Positions 52,152 through 63,689 of a stretch of DNA of 64,000 nucleotides are shown here, one piece after another. Both the position numbers and the translations under genes were made by a program. Under the pieces are notes generated by a model that saw only the letters and a list, made by a program, of their open reading frames with translations, made no database searches and was not told the DNA's origin. This stretch comes from Alectoria sarmentosa. Taxonomy: Eukaryota; Ascomycota; Lecanoromycetes; Lecanorales; Parmeliaceae. Within the stretch, counting starts at the first letter, position 1. The number at the start of each line of letters is the position of its first letter. The stretch lies in NCBI GenBank assembly GCA_009733775.1, contig WOGZ01000108.1:37448-101447 (forward strand), written 5' to 3'.

Positions 52152-54547
52152 ATGCCCTCCCCCTCCCACCGCAACGTCCAAACCCGTACCACCCGGCCAT
52201 CTAAGGCTCGCACACGCCACGCTGCAGAAAGAGAAGAAAGAAAAGAACATGGCACGCCAGAGAAATCGAGAACGCCAAAGCGAAGAACACAGAGTCCAGA
52301 GCGCTCCCAAAGGCGAGAGCGCACACCGCAGAAACGGACGAGAAGCCCGGACCGTAGGAGTAGGCAAGTTGTTGTGGAGGAAGAACACGAGTCGGAGAGT
52401 GGGAGTGAGAGTGAGCCAGAGCCTAGGACACCAACGAAGAGGAAAGAAAGAAGTCCAGCTCGGACGGCGCAGACTAGGAGGAGAAGTCCAGAGCGGAAGT
52501 CCAAGAAATTTGTCGTGGAGGAGAAACATAGGAATTACGAATCTGACACCACAGCGCCAAGCTCCAATCCTCTTTCGATAGAATCATTGGCGAAATTGGA
52601 TGCGCTGAATGAGAAGTCTGGAGGCCCAGTCAAGGAGACAGAAAAGAGAGACAGGGTATGGAGTGAGAAGAAGACCGTCAAAGAGAAGGTAGTGACGGAG
52701 CTAGTTGCCAAAGGCAAAGTCAAGCACAGGCGGAGATCTGACGGCACATATGGAAAGATAAAACGGAGCAGAGTGATTAGTGGGCCGCTGCTTGAAGAAG
52801 GGAGGTCTAAGAGGGCAAGAGGAGGATTCGTGAGTGCGGATGAGAGGAAGGGAAAAAGAAGATTTGGGAAGAAGTGCTGGATTGCTTTTGGGGTAGTGGT
52901 ACTATTGCTCGTAATTTTGATACCCGTCGCCATTGTTGCGAGTAAGAAGAAATCTGGACCAAGTGGTGGGAGTGATTCTTCGAGCAGTGGGAGTGATCCC
53001 AGCAACAGCAACTTGAATGGAGTCAGTGAGGACGATATTCCAACAGCAGCAAAGAATACGATTCTGGACCCTTTCACATGGTACGATACGACGGACTTCA
53101 ATGTCACATATACGAATGACACGGTCGGAGGCTTGTCAATTATGGGACTTAACTCGACGTGGAATGATACGACGCAAGCCAATCAATTTGTGCCAGCTTT
53201 GAACAAAGCGTGGGTCTATGGAACTATGCCCATTCGAGGCGTCAATCTTGGAGGCTGGCTATCAATTGAGCCATTCATCACCCCAAGCCTGTTTAATACG
53301 TACCAATCAGATCAGAACATTGTTGATGAGTACACTCTGTCGACGCTACTTGGACCAACCAAAGCCGCTCAGGTGATCGAGAAGCATTACTCGCAATTCA
53401 TCACCGAGGAAGATTTCGCAAGTATTCAGGCGGCAGGGTTCGATCATGTGAGAATTCCATACTCTTACTGGGCAGTCACGACATATCCAGGGGATCCGTA
53501 TGTTCCCAAGATCAGCTGGCGGTATCTGCTCAGAAGCATTGAGTACGCGAGGCAGTATGGGTTGCGAGTCAACCTGGATTTGCACGCTCTTCCAGGCAGT
53601 CAGAACGGATGGAATCACAGCGGTCGTCAGGGTCCAATTGGATGGTTGAATGGCACTGACGGTGCGCTGAATGCGCAACGCTCGCTTGATCTTCATACGC
53701 AGCTATCGACTTTCTTCGCCCAGCCACGGTACCAAAACGTAATTACAATTTATGGCCTCGTCAACGAGCCTAAGATGACCGCCCTCTCACAGTCAGCAGT
53801 GGTCGATTGGACAGAGAGCGCGGCGCAGATCGTCCGCAAGAGTGGCATGAATCAGACAATTGCTTTCGGAGATGGGTTTCTAGGGGTCGAGAAATGGCAA
53901 GGGCAACTGCAGGGGATTCGTGGATTGGTTCTGGACACACATGAGTACACAATCTTTGATGCTGGTTTGATTGTTTTGAATCATACAGCAAAGGTGCAGT
54001 ATGCCTGTACTGGCTGGACTGGGCAGATGAAACTGAGCGAGGACACCACCACTGGGTATGTTCTCCATCGTCTCTGGCACGAAATACGCGAGAGGCATTT
54101 GCTCACTGATCTAACAGCTTCGGACCCACACTGTGCGGCGAATGGTCCCAAGCCGACACCGACTGCACCACCTATCTCAACGACGTCAATGCCGGCACAC
54201 GCTGGGAAGGTACCCTGCAGTCCAGCGACCGCGCCGTCGCCGTCCTCTCCCCCGACTGTCCCTCCAAATCCTCCTCCTGCTCCTGCTCCTCCGCCAACGC
54301 AAACCCATCTTCCTACTCCAACACCTACAAATCCTGGCTCATGATGAACGCGGAGGCGCAAATGTCGAGCTTTGAAAGTGCGTGGGGGTGGTTTTATTGG
54401 ACGTGGACGACGGAGTCAGCGACGCAGTGGGATTGGAAGGCGGGCATGGCAAATGGGATCCTGCCGTCTAAGACGTGGAACAGGAATTTCAATTGTACGA
54501 GTGCGGTGCCGGATTTTGCGGGGCAGGGGTTGAGCGAGAACTATTGA
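52152..54547 (+). CDS. exgD: Membrane-anchored exo-beta-1,3-glucanase (GH5), ExgD type, 777 aa
   Basis: Exons are 52152-54055 and 54118-54547 over a 62-bp intron. The N-terminal ~240 residues are cytosolic and Arg/Ser/Glu-rich, with many SPxR repeats. One transmembrane helix (CWIAFGVVVLLLVILIPVAI, ~245-265) makes it a type II membrane protein. A Ser/Gly stalk leads to the GH5 domain (from IRGVNLGGWLSIEPFI). Acid/base Glu539 lies in VNEPK, and nucleophile Glu643 lies in LCGEWSQADTDC just after the intron. Asp/Gly-rich loops, DLHALPGSQNGWNHSGRQG and WGWFYWTWTTE are all typical of fungal exo-1,3-glucanases. The enzyme trims beta-1,3-glucan at the cell surface during wall remodelling. The splice falls right before the catalytic nucleophile motif. 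Confidence 0.94.
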
Positions 54548-57479
54548 ATGGAAGTGGATCGCACTGCGAGCCGTTATATGAATGACCTCTTACATACCCT
54601 CGCAGAACGTCTTTGGGCTACAAGTATGGGCATCCATGTCGAGCGCATCAGAGCTTTGCAGCGGCTTACTACCCTCACAGTAGGGTCAAATCGAGTATGT
54701 ACGTCAGAATATCGATTCGAAAATTGTACACGTTTATGGAGCATCGAAATCGACTCCTCTTCGGAAATCCTGCCCTCCAGGGCATATGAAGCTACGATAG
54801 TGAAAAGTGACATGACGGAAGCAACAAAATCCTCACCGAGACTTCAACTTCCCGACGTGCCCTGAGTTGAATCGGAAAGCGGGAAAAAGGCTCAAATCAC
54901 TTCGAGCCTAATCTATCACGTGTAACCGTGATCTCTACACCCTAAACTTTTCTATATCATTCACCACCAGACACAAGATCCAACCTCAGCTTCAAAAGAT
55001 CACCACAAAAACGCCAACATGTGCAGGAAAACCAGGATGGCACGACCATAGAAGAGTGCGAAGATGCCGACGAACTCGACGCCCGGCGGTTCAGAAACTT
55101 TGAAATCCGATCTCTTCGAAATGCGCGAACGTGAACTACCGACTACTCAAAAAACAGAGGTCTAGCAGCACCCCCTTTCAAATCCCTTGCTCAAGCCAGC
55201 ACTGATTTCATATTCGATGATAGTATGATTCGCAACTCTAACATGCCCATTTTTCCGCCTCCCTCCCGAAATCCGCACTCCAAATCTAGGCAATTGTGCT
55301 CGGTGGTTCAAAACATATGCATCGGACACATACCCGGGAAGCATGGATTGGGATGATACCCACTCCGGGTCTATCATTCTACCACGTCAAAAGGCGGCGA
55401 CCGCTCCGACCCAACGCTTGACCTGAGACCTTTTGCGGACTTGCAGACAGATTATACATGGAGACGGCACTTGCTACCCTAAGTCAACTCAAAATCTTTA
55501 CACTTTCCACATCATTTGGGCGCGGAAGCTCTTTTGAGTCGAGTGCGAGACCGGGCAAGGAAACGAGCGCAGGAAGCAGGCGGTTGGGAAGTTTTGAGAT
55601 CATGGGACGGGCTGGGTTTGAGACGAAGGAGTGGCAAAGGCAAAAAAAGAATTGATTAGGCGTCGAGTCTGTGAAACATAGCACGCAGTTTGAGGAAGAG
55701 ATGTGGATCCTCAAAGCCTTCCCCTTGCGAGCTCAGGTACCGGCATATATCCGCTGGAATATGAAAGACATCGTTCACGCAAAACCAATTTAAGAGAGCC
55801 TACCTATCTCTCAGCTGGCCCAATGGATCGCGGATCGCTTCCACTGTGAGCCACGTTCCTTAGTTAAACCCAAATCACATGCCTCCAGCCCTTCAACCTG
55901 TCTGTCATCCGCTCGCCCGCTGAGTACGTGAAGCCAGTCTACTTACCTCTCAACAGAGAATTCAAAAGACACATACCGGTCGCGAAGGCAGAGAATCCAG
56001 CAAAATTCTCAGTGTCATCTGTCGCAGTTTTCGGGCGCCAGTCCACAGCTTTTTTTTTCACCTCCAAACAGCGAAAGGATCCATCCATCCCACAACGGTT
56101 GGCGTCCCCAAAAAAAAACTTTTGCTTAATTTTATTCTCCCCCCCCCCCAAATGGCATGAATTTGTTGTCCCTCCTTTCCTCTCCTTCTGTGTCCCACAA
56201 AATGTCAGCTTTCGCTGAATCCAGCCCGGCGACTTGAACTCATGAGGACAAATTCGTCGGCGTTTTTGTCGTTCGTACAATCGATAGGCGATACAAGTTT
56301 GCGGAAAGATTTCATTGGTTCCTTGCTTGCAATTTCACGATGGAAGTTGGAAATCGACGGATCCGCTATAGAGTGCTGGAGGGTTATGGCCATAAATCAA
56401 TGACTAGTGCAGTGCTTTAAAAGTCAGATTTTCATGCAAAGAGGATCCAAAGATAGGGCCTTAGTCTCTTTTGAGCAGAAGCATATAGACTATTGAATCT
56501 AACTGAGAATTTGATTGCCACAGGGTGGGGGGAAGCGAAGGAGCAGACGTAGAGAACACGCTTTTTGGATATAGATGTTGTTTGTGTTGATCAGCGAAAG
56601 TCTGTTTGGTTCAATTATGGCTCTCGACCAGTGTTGTAGGCATGGTTTGATCCCTGGTTCCCAGCCTCCGCCGTGGAATCACTCGCCGTAGCTGAAATAC
56701 TGGAAACGTAGGCACGAAATTTTCAATCAATGAGGGTTCATGACATACCTATCCCTAACTCGTTCTTTCAAATGGCACCAACCTCAACCAAACAACTCAC
56801 TTCACAGCCTCCTTTCTCCTTCACCTAAGCACTCGACCACTCTCTACTCAAAACCCCCCCCCTCTTTCTTCCTCCCCACGTTCCTTGCGCTGTCCACCGC
56901 AAGACTTGCATTCCTACCGCGAAACTTCATCTTCCCTACAGCTCGCGCGGAGAGCGCAATGGCCGGCATCATATGCGGCGAGCAGAGGCCTGACTCCAGT
57001 ACGGCTCGATGCTGGGGTCCTGGTGAGACTGTCGGTGTTTGAATCGGGGCCGGCTGCGGATATGATGGGAACGCACTGTGACAGACGAACATGTTTGGCA
57101 GACGCGGAGCTCGCGCTGGGTCTGGCGGTCGCTAGCCCATAAGGGCATCGGCGTGCTGACTATGAGGAGGTTAGTACGGCTGAACATCCTCCAAAAGGGA
57201 GTGGAGGAGCGGTCACTCACTTGATACTGGCAAGCTCCTCAACTGACGTATGGTCTGCAGTCGAGTGATGCACATCATAGGAGAGCCCAGAGCCGGTACC
57301 TGAGGTGTTTTGAGCGGTAACGGGCGGGAGGCTGGTGGCAGCAGAAGTTCGTGTTGCTCATGGTGAATGGATGGGTATGCTGGCGAGAAGACGGTGACTG
57401 GTATTCGGTATTACAAATCTGAAAGGCAGGAGCGGGGAACTTACTTCATGAACCCTAGAGAAACGACCATTGCTACCTG
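54548..57479. other. Gene-poor stretch of about 2.9 kb
   Basis: No intact gene. Short ORFs at 54548-54865, 55162-55377, 55928-56218 and 56740-57042 lack domain-like composition. A C-run lies at about 56138-56152. On the minus strand at 57150-57360 there is a possible exon pair (TAQNTSGTGSGLSYDVHHST and on to EELASI/NQHADALMG-stop) with good splice sites, but no start exon fits its phase. This and the next elements look like a zone of decayed DNA. Confidence 0.4.
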
Positions 57480-57865
57480 ATTGTTAATCTTCAATTGGCC
57501 TTCCAGAGCCTCGCTCTGGCAGCAGCTTTAGCATCAGCCTTCGCATGCGCCTGTGAGGCACTAGCAGGTGCCAGCGGTAGTACTACCGGCAAACCATTTG
57601 AGCTGACGGGCGAGACCCGGAGTTTTTGTTGATATGGGCCAGCTGGGGATCTAATTTAAACATCTTTGAAATGACTTGGAGGAGCGGGAAACTGAGGTTG
57701 AGGTCGCTGCGCATCGCTGCGAAGAGAATGATCTCGAGCGAGTGAAATGATTACAACGGTCATTGTATGATATGTATGAAGTACTATGCATGATGTGAAG
57801 TCTGCATAGCTGCGGGTCACGGTTTCTCTCTTGGCCTCGTCGGAGATTGTTTTGGAGTCGCGCAT
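57480..57865 (-). pseudogene. Relic paralogue of the gene at 61466-62902
   Basis: On the minus strand, the ORF at 57865 begins MRDSKTISDEAKRETVTRS, similar to MDSKASSTVPDEMKKST in the intact gene at 61508. Further on, in shifting frames, LAHINKNSG, LARQLKWFAGSTTAG and PASASQAHAKADAKAAARAR parallel LAQINRNP, LMRQLDWFAASYAW and PAGAAQARTKASKAAARARL of that gene (residues ~180-235). The middle is missing and several stops and frame changes occur, so it is a truncated, decayed copy in inverted orientation, about 4 kb from its parent. Confidence 0.6.
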
Positions 57866-57879
57866 GTATGCAAGGCCAA

Positions 57880-58352
57880 GCCGCTAGTCCTAATTGAGGG
57901 TTTGAGACTCCGCGACTGTTGGGCATTCGTTTCTTTAGGAAAAGCCGCTAACCCCATTTGAGGTTTTGAGACTCTGCGACTGTTGGGCATTCGTTTCTTT
58001 AGGAAAAGCCGCTAACCTCATTTGAGGTTTCGAGACTCTGCGACTGTTGAGCATTCGTTTCTTTAGAAAAGCCGCTAACCTCATTTGAGGTTTCGAGACT
58101 CCGCGACTGTTGAGCATTCGTTTCTTTAGGAAAAGTCGCTAACCCCATTTGAGGTTTTGAGACTCTGCGACTGTTGGGCATTCGTTTCTTTAGAAAAGCC
58201 ACTAACCTTATTTGAGGTTTTGAGACTCCGCGACTGTTGAGCATTCGTTTCTTTAGGAAAAGCCGCTAACCCCATTTGAGGTTTTGAGACTCCGCGACCG
58301 TTGAGCATTCGTTTCTTTAGGAAAAGCCGCTAGTCCTTTTGAGCTTTTGCGA
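57880..58352. repeat. Tandem array: seven copies of a ~64-bp unit
   Basis: The unit begins GCCGCTAACCCCATTTGAGG, continues through GAGACTCTGCGACTGTTG and ends TTCGTTTCTTTAGGAAAA. Seven full copies (63 or 64 bp each) lie head-to-tail from 57880 to 58325, and a broken eighth follows. Copies differ at a handful of positions (C/T, and one A lost in two copies). The unit length is not a multiple of three and its ORFs are only artefacts, so this is a minisatellite. It directly abuts the relic paralogue. Confidence 0.93.
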
Positions 58353-59518
58353 GAATGGTAATTGCCTTGCTTGAACAACGAGTGGAGCCTGTTAGTGACC
58401 TTGGAAAGAAGCCCCTGGATTGACTTACTGCTAGTGACAAATACTTATGAATCAGGTCGGGCTTTGGGACCGACTTCCGAGCGTCCTTCGTGTATTTAGT
58501 CGGGAGCATGCCTGCCTACGCTGTTTCCTTGTGATCTTCAGCGGTCTTCGGGATAGATAAGCTAGTCCTAATAGAGCTTTAGTCTAACCCAAACAACAGA
58601 AACTCGAGACTGTTGAACTTACCACTTCTTGAAAGAGGTCACTTAACTCTTTGCCAAGCAAATGATTTCGTTTGATAATTTTCTTCATGTGAAGAAGAGC
58701 CCTTAAGCGTCTCTAGGAGGAGGTCGATTACGAAAATGCAGAATATATTGGCAGGGCTTTAAGAAAAGCCAGAGGAGGGTTGTGTCCAGTCCAGTGCCTT
58801 CTCCCCTCATCATCTTACGTGGTGGTCGAGGTAATTTTTGAAATCGCCGTTCCTCCCAAATAAAAAGACATTAGCGAGTCTGCCAAAATTAAAGAGACAA
58901 CAGAGCATTTCAACAAAGGCTTTGGTACTCATGCGGTCATGAGGTGTATCATGCCATAGTTCTACGCGGTTCATTCTGCATCTTTCGATAATGTAGCATC
59001 AACCGTCGAAGTACAGGGCAGCAGTGTAGTAGTCTCGGTTGTCAGACCTATGACCTACTAGAAGGTCTAATTACTGAGACTAGGACTGTAACAGGCACCT
59101 GAGGTGTGAAGTCATGATTCATCAACGGCACAGTCTTATCAGTTCAAGCAGTCTTGATGGGATCCACGCGGTCAAAAAGGGTACCTGAATGTGGCCGGAA
59201 CAGCATGTCGTTAGGGATGCCTTATCAAGCCTAGTACAGCAGTAGTGTTTGCTTTTCTCCGACCTTCCCCTCTAGCTCTAGCCAAGGGTGGCACTTGCAC
59301 GTGGGGTCGTCATCCTCATCACATTGGCCTGTAGAGAATGATTGAGCGATATGTTTTTCTGGGTAGGAGCTCAGCACGAGCGTCCCTCTCAATCGTATAT
59401 GAGTGTGCCATTTGCCCGTCTTGAATGCGCTTGACCATCCACGCCGAGAATAAAATTTTACCGTTGTCTGTAGAAAGCTACACACCACAATAGCTTGGGG
59501 AGGTTTCACGCTGCCACA
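58353..59518. other. Intergenic, upstream of the MFS transporter
   Basis: About 1.2 kb with no supported gene. An antisense ORF (59231-59647 minus) overlaps the transporter start and is not called. The last 200 bp should carry the transporter promoter. Confidence 0.4.
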
Positions 59519-61263
59519 ATGTCGGATATTGACCACTACAGCGATGAGGGTACGAAAGGTGACTCTACGACTCCCGGTGCTCCTGGAGCTGTAGTCGTGG
59601 CAGAAGATCCTGCCGCGCCTTCGAAAGACGTTTCTTCGAAGCAGCAATCCTTATCTGACCTGTTCACCATTGTGCGTATATTGCACTAGTGAAGCTGGAG
59701 CAGAGCTCGCTTCAGGATGGCAGAGATCATAGAATGCTGACTCATTGGGCTGTATAGTTCTGCTCTGGATTCGCTCTCATCAGCGATGGGTACCAGAACA
59801 ATCTCATGTAGGAACGCTGCACAAAGTTTATACTAAGATCAGCCTTTTAATGTCAGTCAGGACTATGACGAATGTAGTGTTGAAAGCGGAATATAAGAAG
59901 CAATACACTTCTGCTGTCAGCACTCGTGTATCCAATGCTCTGCTGGTAGGGGAAATTATAGGCCAACTCGTCATTGGTCTGACATGCGACTATTTGGGCC
60001 GCAAAGTCGCCATCGTAGCGACGACTGCCATGATTGTCATTGGGGGAATACTAGCTACCGCTTCCCACGGCATCACTATCAATGGCATGTTTTGGATGAT
60101 GACCATATCTCGGGGAATTGTTGGATTTGGTACTGGAGGAGAGTATCCCGCTTCGAGTACCTCGGCCTCCGAGGCTGCTAATGAGTTCACGCCCAAAAAC
60201 CGAGGGCCGATCTTTATTCTGGTGACGAATCTTCCGCTCTCTTTTGGTGGGCCCTTAGCCGTCAGTGTCTTCCTGATCGTTTTTTCCGCGGCAACCTCTA
60301 AGCACCTGTCTACGGTATGGCGAGTATGCTTCGGCATCGGCTGTCTCTTGCCTTTGACGGTATTTTACTTCAGAATCAAGATGCTGAATTCAAAGCTCTA
60401 CCGCAGAGGTGCAATCAAGAGAAAGGTCCCATATGTATTAGTGTTGAGGTACTACTGGAAGTCTCTGATTGGGACCTGTGGAGCATGGTTCCTGTACGAT
60501 TTTGTATGAGCATCCCTGGAGAAGTACCCTGCCAAGCAATCACGTTGACTTTAGAGCAGGTGACCTTTCCAAACGGAGTGTTCTCTGGAACTATCATCTC
60601 GAGTGTCGTGAAAAATGGAAGCATACTGAAGACAGCCGAATGGCAGCTTCTTCTTGGGAGCATAGCCCTACCAGGCGTTCTCATTGGGGCATGGCTGTGT
60701 GACAGACTTGGCCGGAAGAATACCATGATGCTAGGCTTCAGCGGCTATCGTATGTAGTCTCCAGAACCTCAGGGCTTCGCTGATGACTTGCAGTGGTGTT
60801 TGGACTGATAATTGGGTGCGCGTATGATCAAATCACTAAGATCGTACCCCTCTTCGTGATCTTCTATGGCCTCATGCTGTCTTCTGGAAACCTGGGACCT
60901 GGTGATATGTTAGGATTGATATCTTCCGAGAGCTATGCCACCGCGGTCCGTGGTACATGCTATGGCGTTTCAGCTGCATTGGGGAAGACTGGCGCCGCTA
61001 TTGGCACGGAGGTTTTCACGCCCATCCAAACGAATCTTGGGAAGAGATGGACGTTTATCATTGCGGCTATCTGTGGCGTTGTGGGTGTCATTGTGACATT
61101 AGTCTTTGTACCGAATCTCACTGGTGACGATCTTGCAATTGAAGACGAGAAGTTTAGGGCGTATCTTGTGGCTCATGGATGGGACGGTGAGATGGGGGAG
61201 GAAGACTTGAAAGCCCTTGCGGATATGGGAATTCCGCCGAGTATCATCGAAGAAGTTAAGTAA
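59519..61263 (+). CDS. MFS transporter, phosphate/glycerophosphodiester type, 501 aa
   Basis: Exons are 59519-59671, 59758-59807, 59861-60503, 60560-60749 and 60794-61263, all in phase. The start MSDIDHYSDEG is a hydrophilic leader. TM1 is LFTIFCSGFALISDGYQNNL (split by an intron), then STRVSNALLVGEIIGQLVIG with the MFS loop DYLGRK, and GFGTGGEYPASSTSASEAAN. The second half has DRLGRKNTMMLGFSGYLVFG and YATAVRGTCYGVSAALGKTG. The GEYP motif and overall order match the phosphate symporter group that includes Pho84 and the glycerophosphoinositol permease Git1. The substrate is probably phosphate or a glycerophosphodiester. About 12 membrane helices are expected. The tail ends EDLKALADMGIPPSIIEEVK. 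Confidence 0.9.
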
Positions 61264-61465
61264 GACGACTTCCGAGATGATTTCCAAGGCCCTGCGCGCA
61301 AAATGAAAAAATAATTATGACGTATTCCGCTTTGGCTGTGTTGATGTTTTGGCTCACCGCCGCAACAAGTGAAGTCTCAGCAACGTACCATCTTCATTTC
61401 CTACCACACATCATCCTCATCGTTACCAAGACCTTGCAAGTACTTTGGGATTCTTCCCCCCATCT

Positions 61466-62902
61466 ATGACTCTAAAAGCTACGAACGATACGCATCATCA
61501 CACAATCATGGACTCCAAAGCCTCGTCTACTGTGCCAGACGAAATGAAAAAGTCCACACGCGCACAGGATAGCTCCAAACTCAACCCCTCTCAACAGAGC
61601 CTACACAGAAAGCATTTCTCTCCGGAAGAGAAGTGTTACTTGGCTCATCATGTCAATCAGTGCTACGATTTCCGGGAACTCTGCCAAATGTTCAACTTGA
61701 AATTTGGCACGGATCGCACCCTCGAATCCATAGAAAAGTTCATGTCCAAGTGCCAGGACAATCAGTTCTTTGATCTCACCGAGCAGGCGCAGGACTACAA
61801 GTGGTGCACGCCTCACCCGATGTCGCCTGTTGTCCCTCCCTCTATGGTGCTTGGTACAGCGGAGTGGCGTACCGAATTACGTGCCTTCCTGGTTTTCCAG
61901 GCTAACAAAAAAGTGGCATTCGCAGCGCTGAAGGAGAGCTTGAGCGCCACCTTTCCCGAAGAGTCGCGAACCGATAGGCAAATTAAACGCCACCTGGCTC
62001 AGATCAACAGGAATCCAATTCTCATGCGTCAACTCGACTGGTTTGCCGCAAGCTACGCCTGGCACCCGTTACATGTTGCACCTGCTGGCGCCGCACAGGC
62101 GCGTACGAAGGCATCCAAAGCTGCTGCCAGAGCGAGGCTCAACAATGGCAAGGAGAAGGCCAAAGGATATGATAATAATCAGGCAGCAACAGCTACTCCG
62201 CAGGGGCTCGTGAAGTGAGTGACTCATTCCTGCTGCACTGTGTTGACCGCTGCTCACCATCTTTTAGCCGGCCCACGGCATCTGAGGAGGCCTCATTGGC
62301 CGAGCAGAGGATGCTTGTCGTGTAAGTCTCCCGCTGATACGTCTCTTCCCTAAGCTATTCTCCCGTGCTCACTGTCTTATAGCCAGCATACTAATATGTT
62401 CGGCTGCATCTTCATGGGCTCTGGCATCTCCTCAACTCCTCTTGCTGCCGCCGTAACCACCCCACTCGCTACAACTATTTCGGGGCCAGCAACCGCCCTA
62501 CCTGTCACATCTTCCATCTCTGAGCCCCATGACACAGCAGTCTCTGCGGCTGCGAGCCCCTGCCCAAAGCCAACCATCGACGATGTCACCTTCAAACCTG
62601 CCACCATTTCGGGGTCTGGGCTACCCCAAGCTAGTTCGAGTCTTAGTACTGAACCACTCCAGCCAACGGTCAACATCGCTAACGTGACTGCAGCCCTCAG
62701 CCCATCGAAAGCTTCCGGTGCGGTTCCCCTCAAAGCCGCCACTGATACGGGTTCCATCCACTCGGATCGTGCCAGAATCCCAGCCCTAGGCCCGCTGCAT
62801 AGGCCTGGACACGCTGCAGGGCGTGCCAGGAGTACTAGTCCAGCTGGAGATGATACGCGAGGAGAAGGAGAAGTGAGAAAGGAGAGGGCAAGAAGCCGAT
62901 GA
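61466..62902 (+). CDS. Hypothetical protein with two helical repeat-like segments, 440 aa
   Basis: Exons are 61466-62214, 62268-62321 and 62383-62902, in phase. Met at 61508 (MDSKASST) is an alternative start, supported by the relic copy at 57865. Two similar helical segments follow: HFSPEEKCYLAHHVNQCYDF with RTLESIEKFMSKCQDN, and WRTELRAFLVFQANKKVAFA with RTDRQIKRHLAQINRN. Each looks like a three-helix Myb/SANT-like unit. The link PAGAAQARTKASKAAARARL is Ala/Lys-rich. The C-terminal ~170 residues are Ser/Thr/Ala/Pro-rich and disordered, ending in a basic tail. No family name is certain. A DNA-binding role is possible but is inference. Confidence 0.7.
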
Positions 62903-63600
62903 GTTGGGGTGCTGTGCGCGGCTAAGACCGTGTTATGGCACCGTTGGTATGATGAGGAGGTACTTGGATACACAACAGTGTATCAAGGAGCCTTATGATT
63001 ATGGTCTTAGTGGTCATGTGAAGCTTTATGTCCAGCGCTTTGGTCATGATGAAGGGTAGAGCCTCGAAACAACGGTTAGTTGTTATATCGCAAGCTCAGC
63101 GCACATCTACATTTTGAAGTGCAGAGCTTCGGATTGAGAGTTAATTTTTGTACTTCGCTTCCAACAACTCATGTATTACTACGAATATCAAGCCTTTGAT
63201 CATTAATCAGATTCGAGATCCAGAATTCATACTGGCCCCAGGGTAAGCGCAACGCACTGTCACGACTTCGTACTCCAAAATCCATTCTCCCAATTTACAT
63301 CCGAAGACTGAGCGAGATGCTACCCACGCAACACATCAAGAACGCCTCATTTTGCCAGCATCTGACTCTGATTCTTGGCACGATTAGATGAGAAGCCAGA
63401 ACCGCTTTGAGCCCAGTCTACCGTGTACATGGCTCCACGATTGGGTGAGCAACGCTTCGAGCTCAAATATTTCAAGCATCATTCTCCCACTGCACTTGTA
63501 ATTGAAACATTAGGGCCGATCTGGATACCCAAATTGTCAACATTTCAGCACTACATTTTTTCCCCTATTTGGCGTCATACACAAAGCGTAAGTATGGAGG
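62903..63600. other. Intergenic, no gene recognised
   Basis: About 700 bp of ordinary composition with no long ORF and no known motif. Confidence 0.4.
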
Positions 63601-63623
63601 TGAGCAGGCAAAGTCCTGCATTT

Positions 63624-63636
63624 ATAGCCCTAACCC
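63624..63636. repeat. Two telomere-like CCCTAA units
   Basis: GCCCTAACCCTAAG contains two copies of CCCTAA, the fungal telomere unit read on the C-strand. Related TAGGGTTAG/TAGGATTAG words recur at about 63851 and 63931 inside the following tandem repeat. Two copies can occur by chance, so an interstitial telomeric origin is only a possibility. Confidence 0.4.
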
Positions 63637-63689
63637 TAAGCTCGGAAGGCAGCCCTCTAGTCCCTGTTCAGACGGGGCTGGCCTACAGC

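Noticed and set aside
57935..58308. Repeated ORFs (MLNSRGVSKPQ...) on the minus strand
   Set aside because: They arise from the 64-bp minisatellite; the unit is not a multiple of three and has no start or conserved protein.
59231..59647. 138-codon minus-strand ORF with a Cys/Asp-rich end
   Set aside because: It is antisense to the first exon of the MFS transporter and shows no family resemblance.
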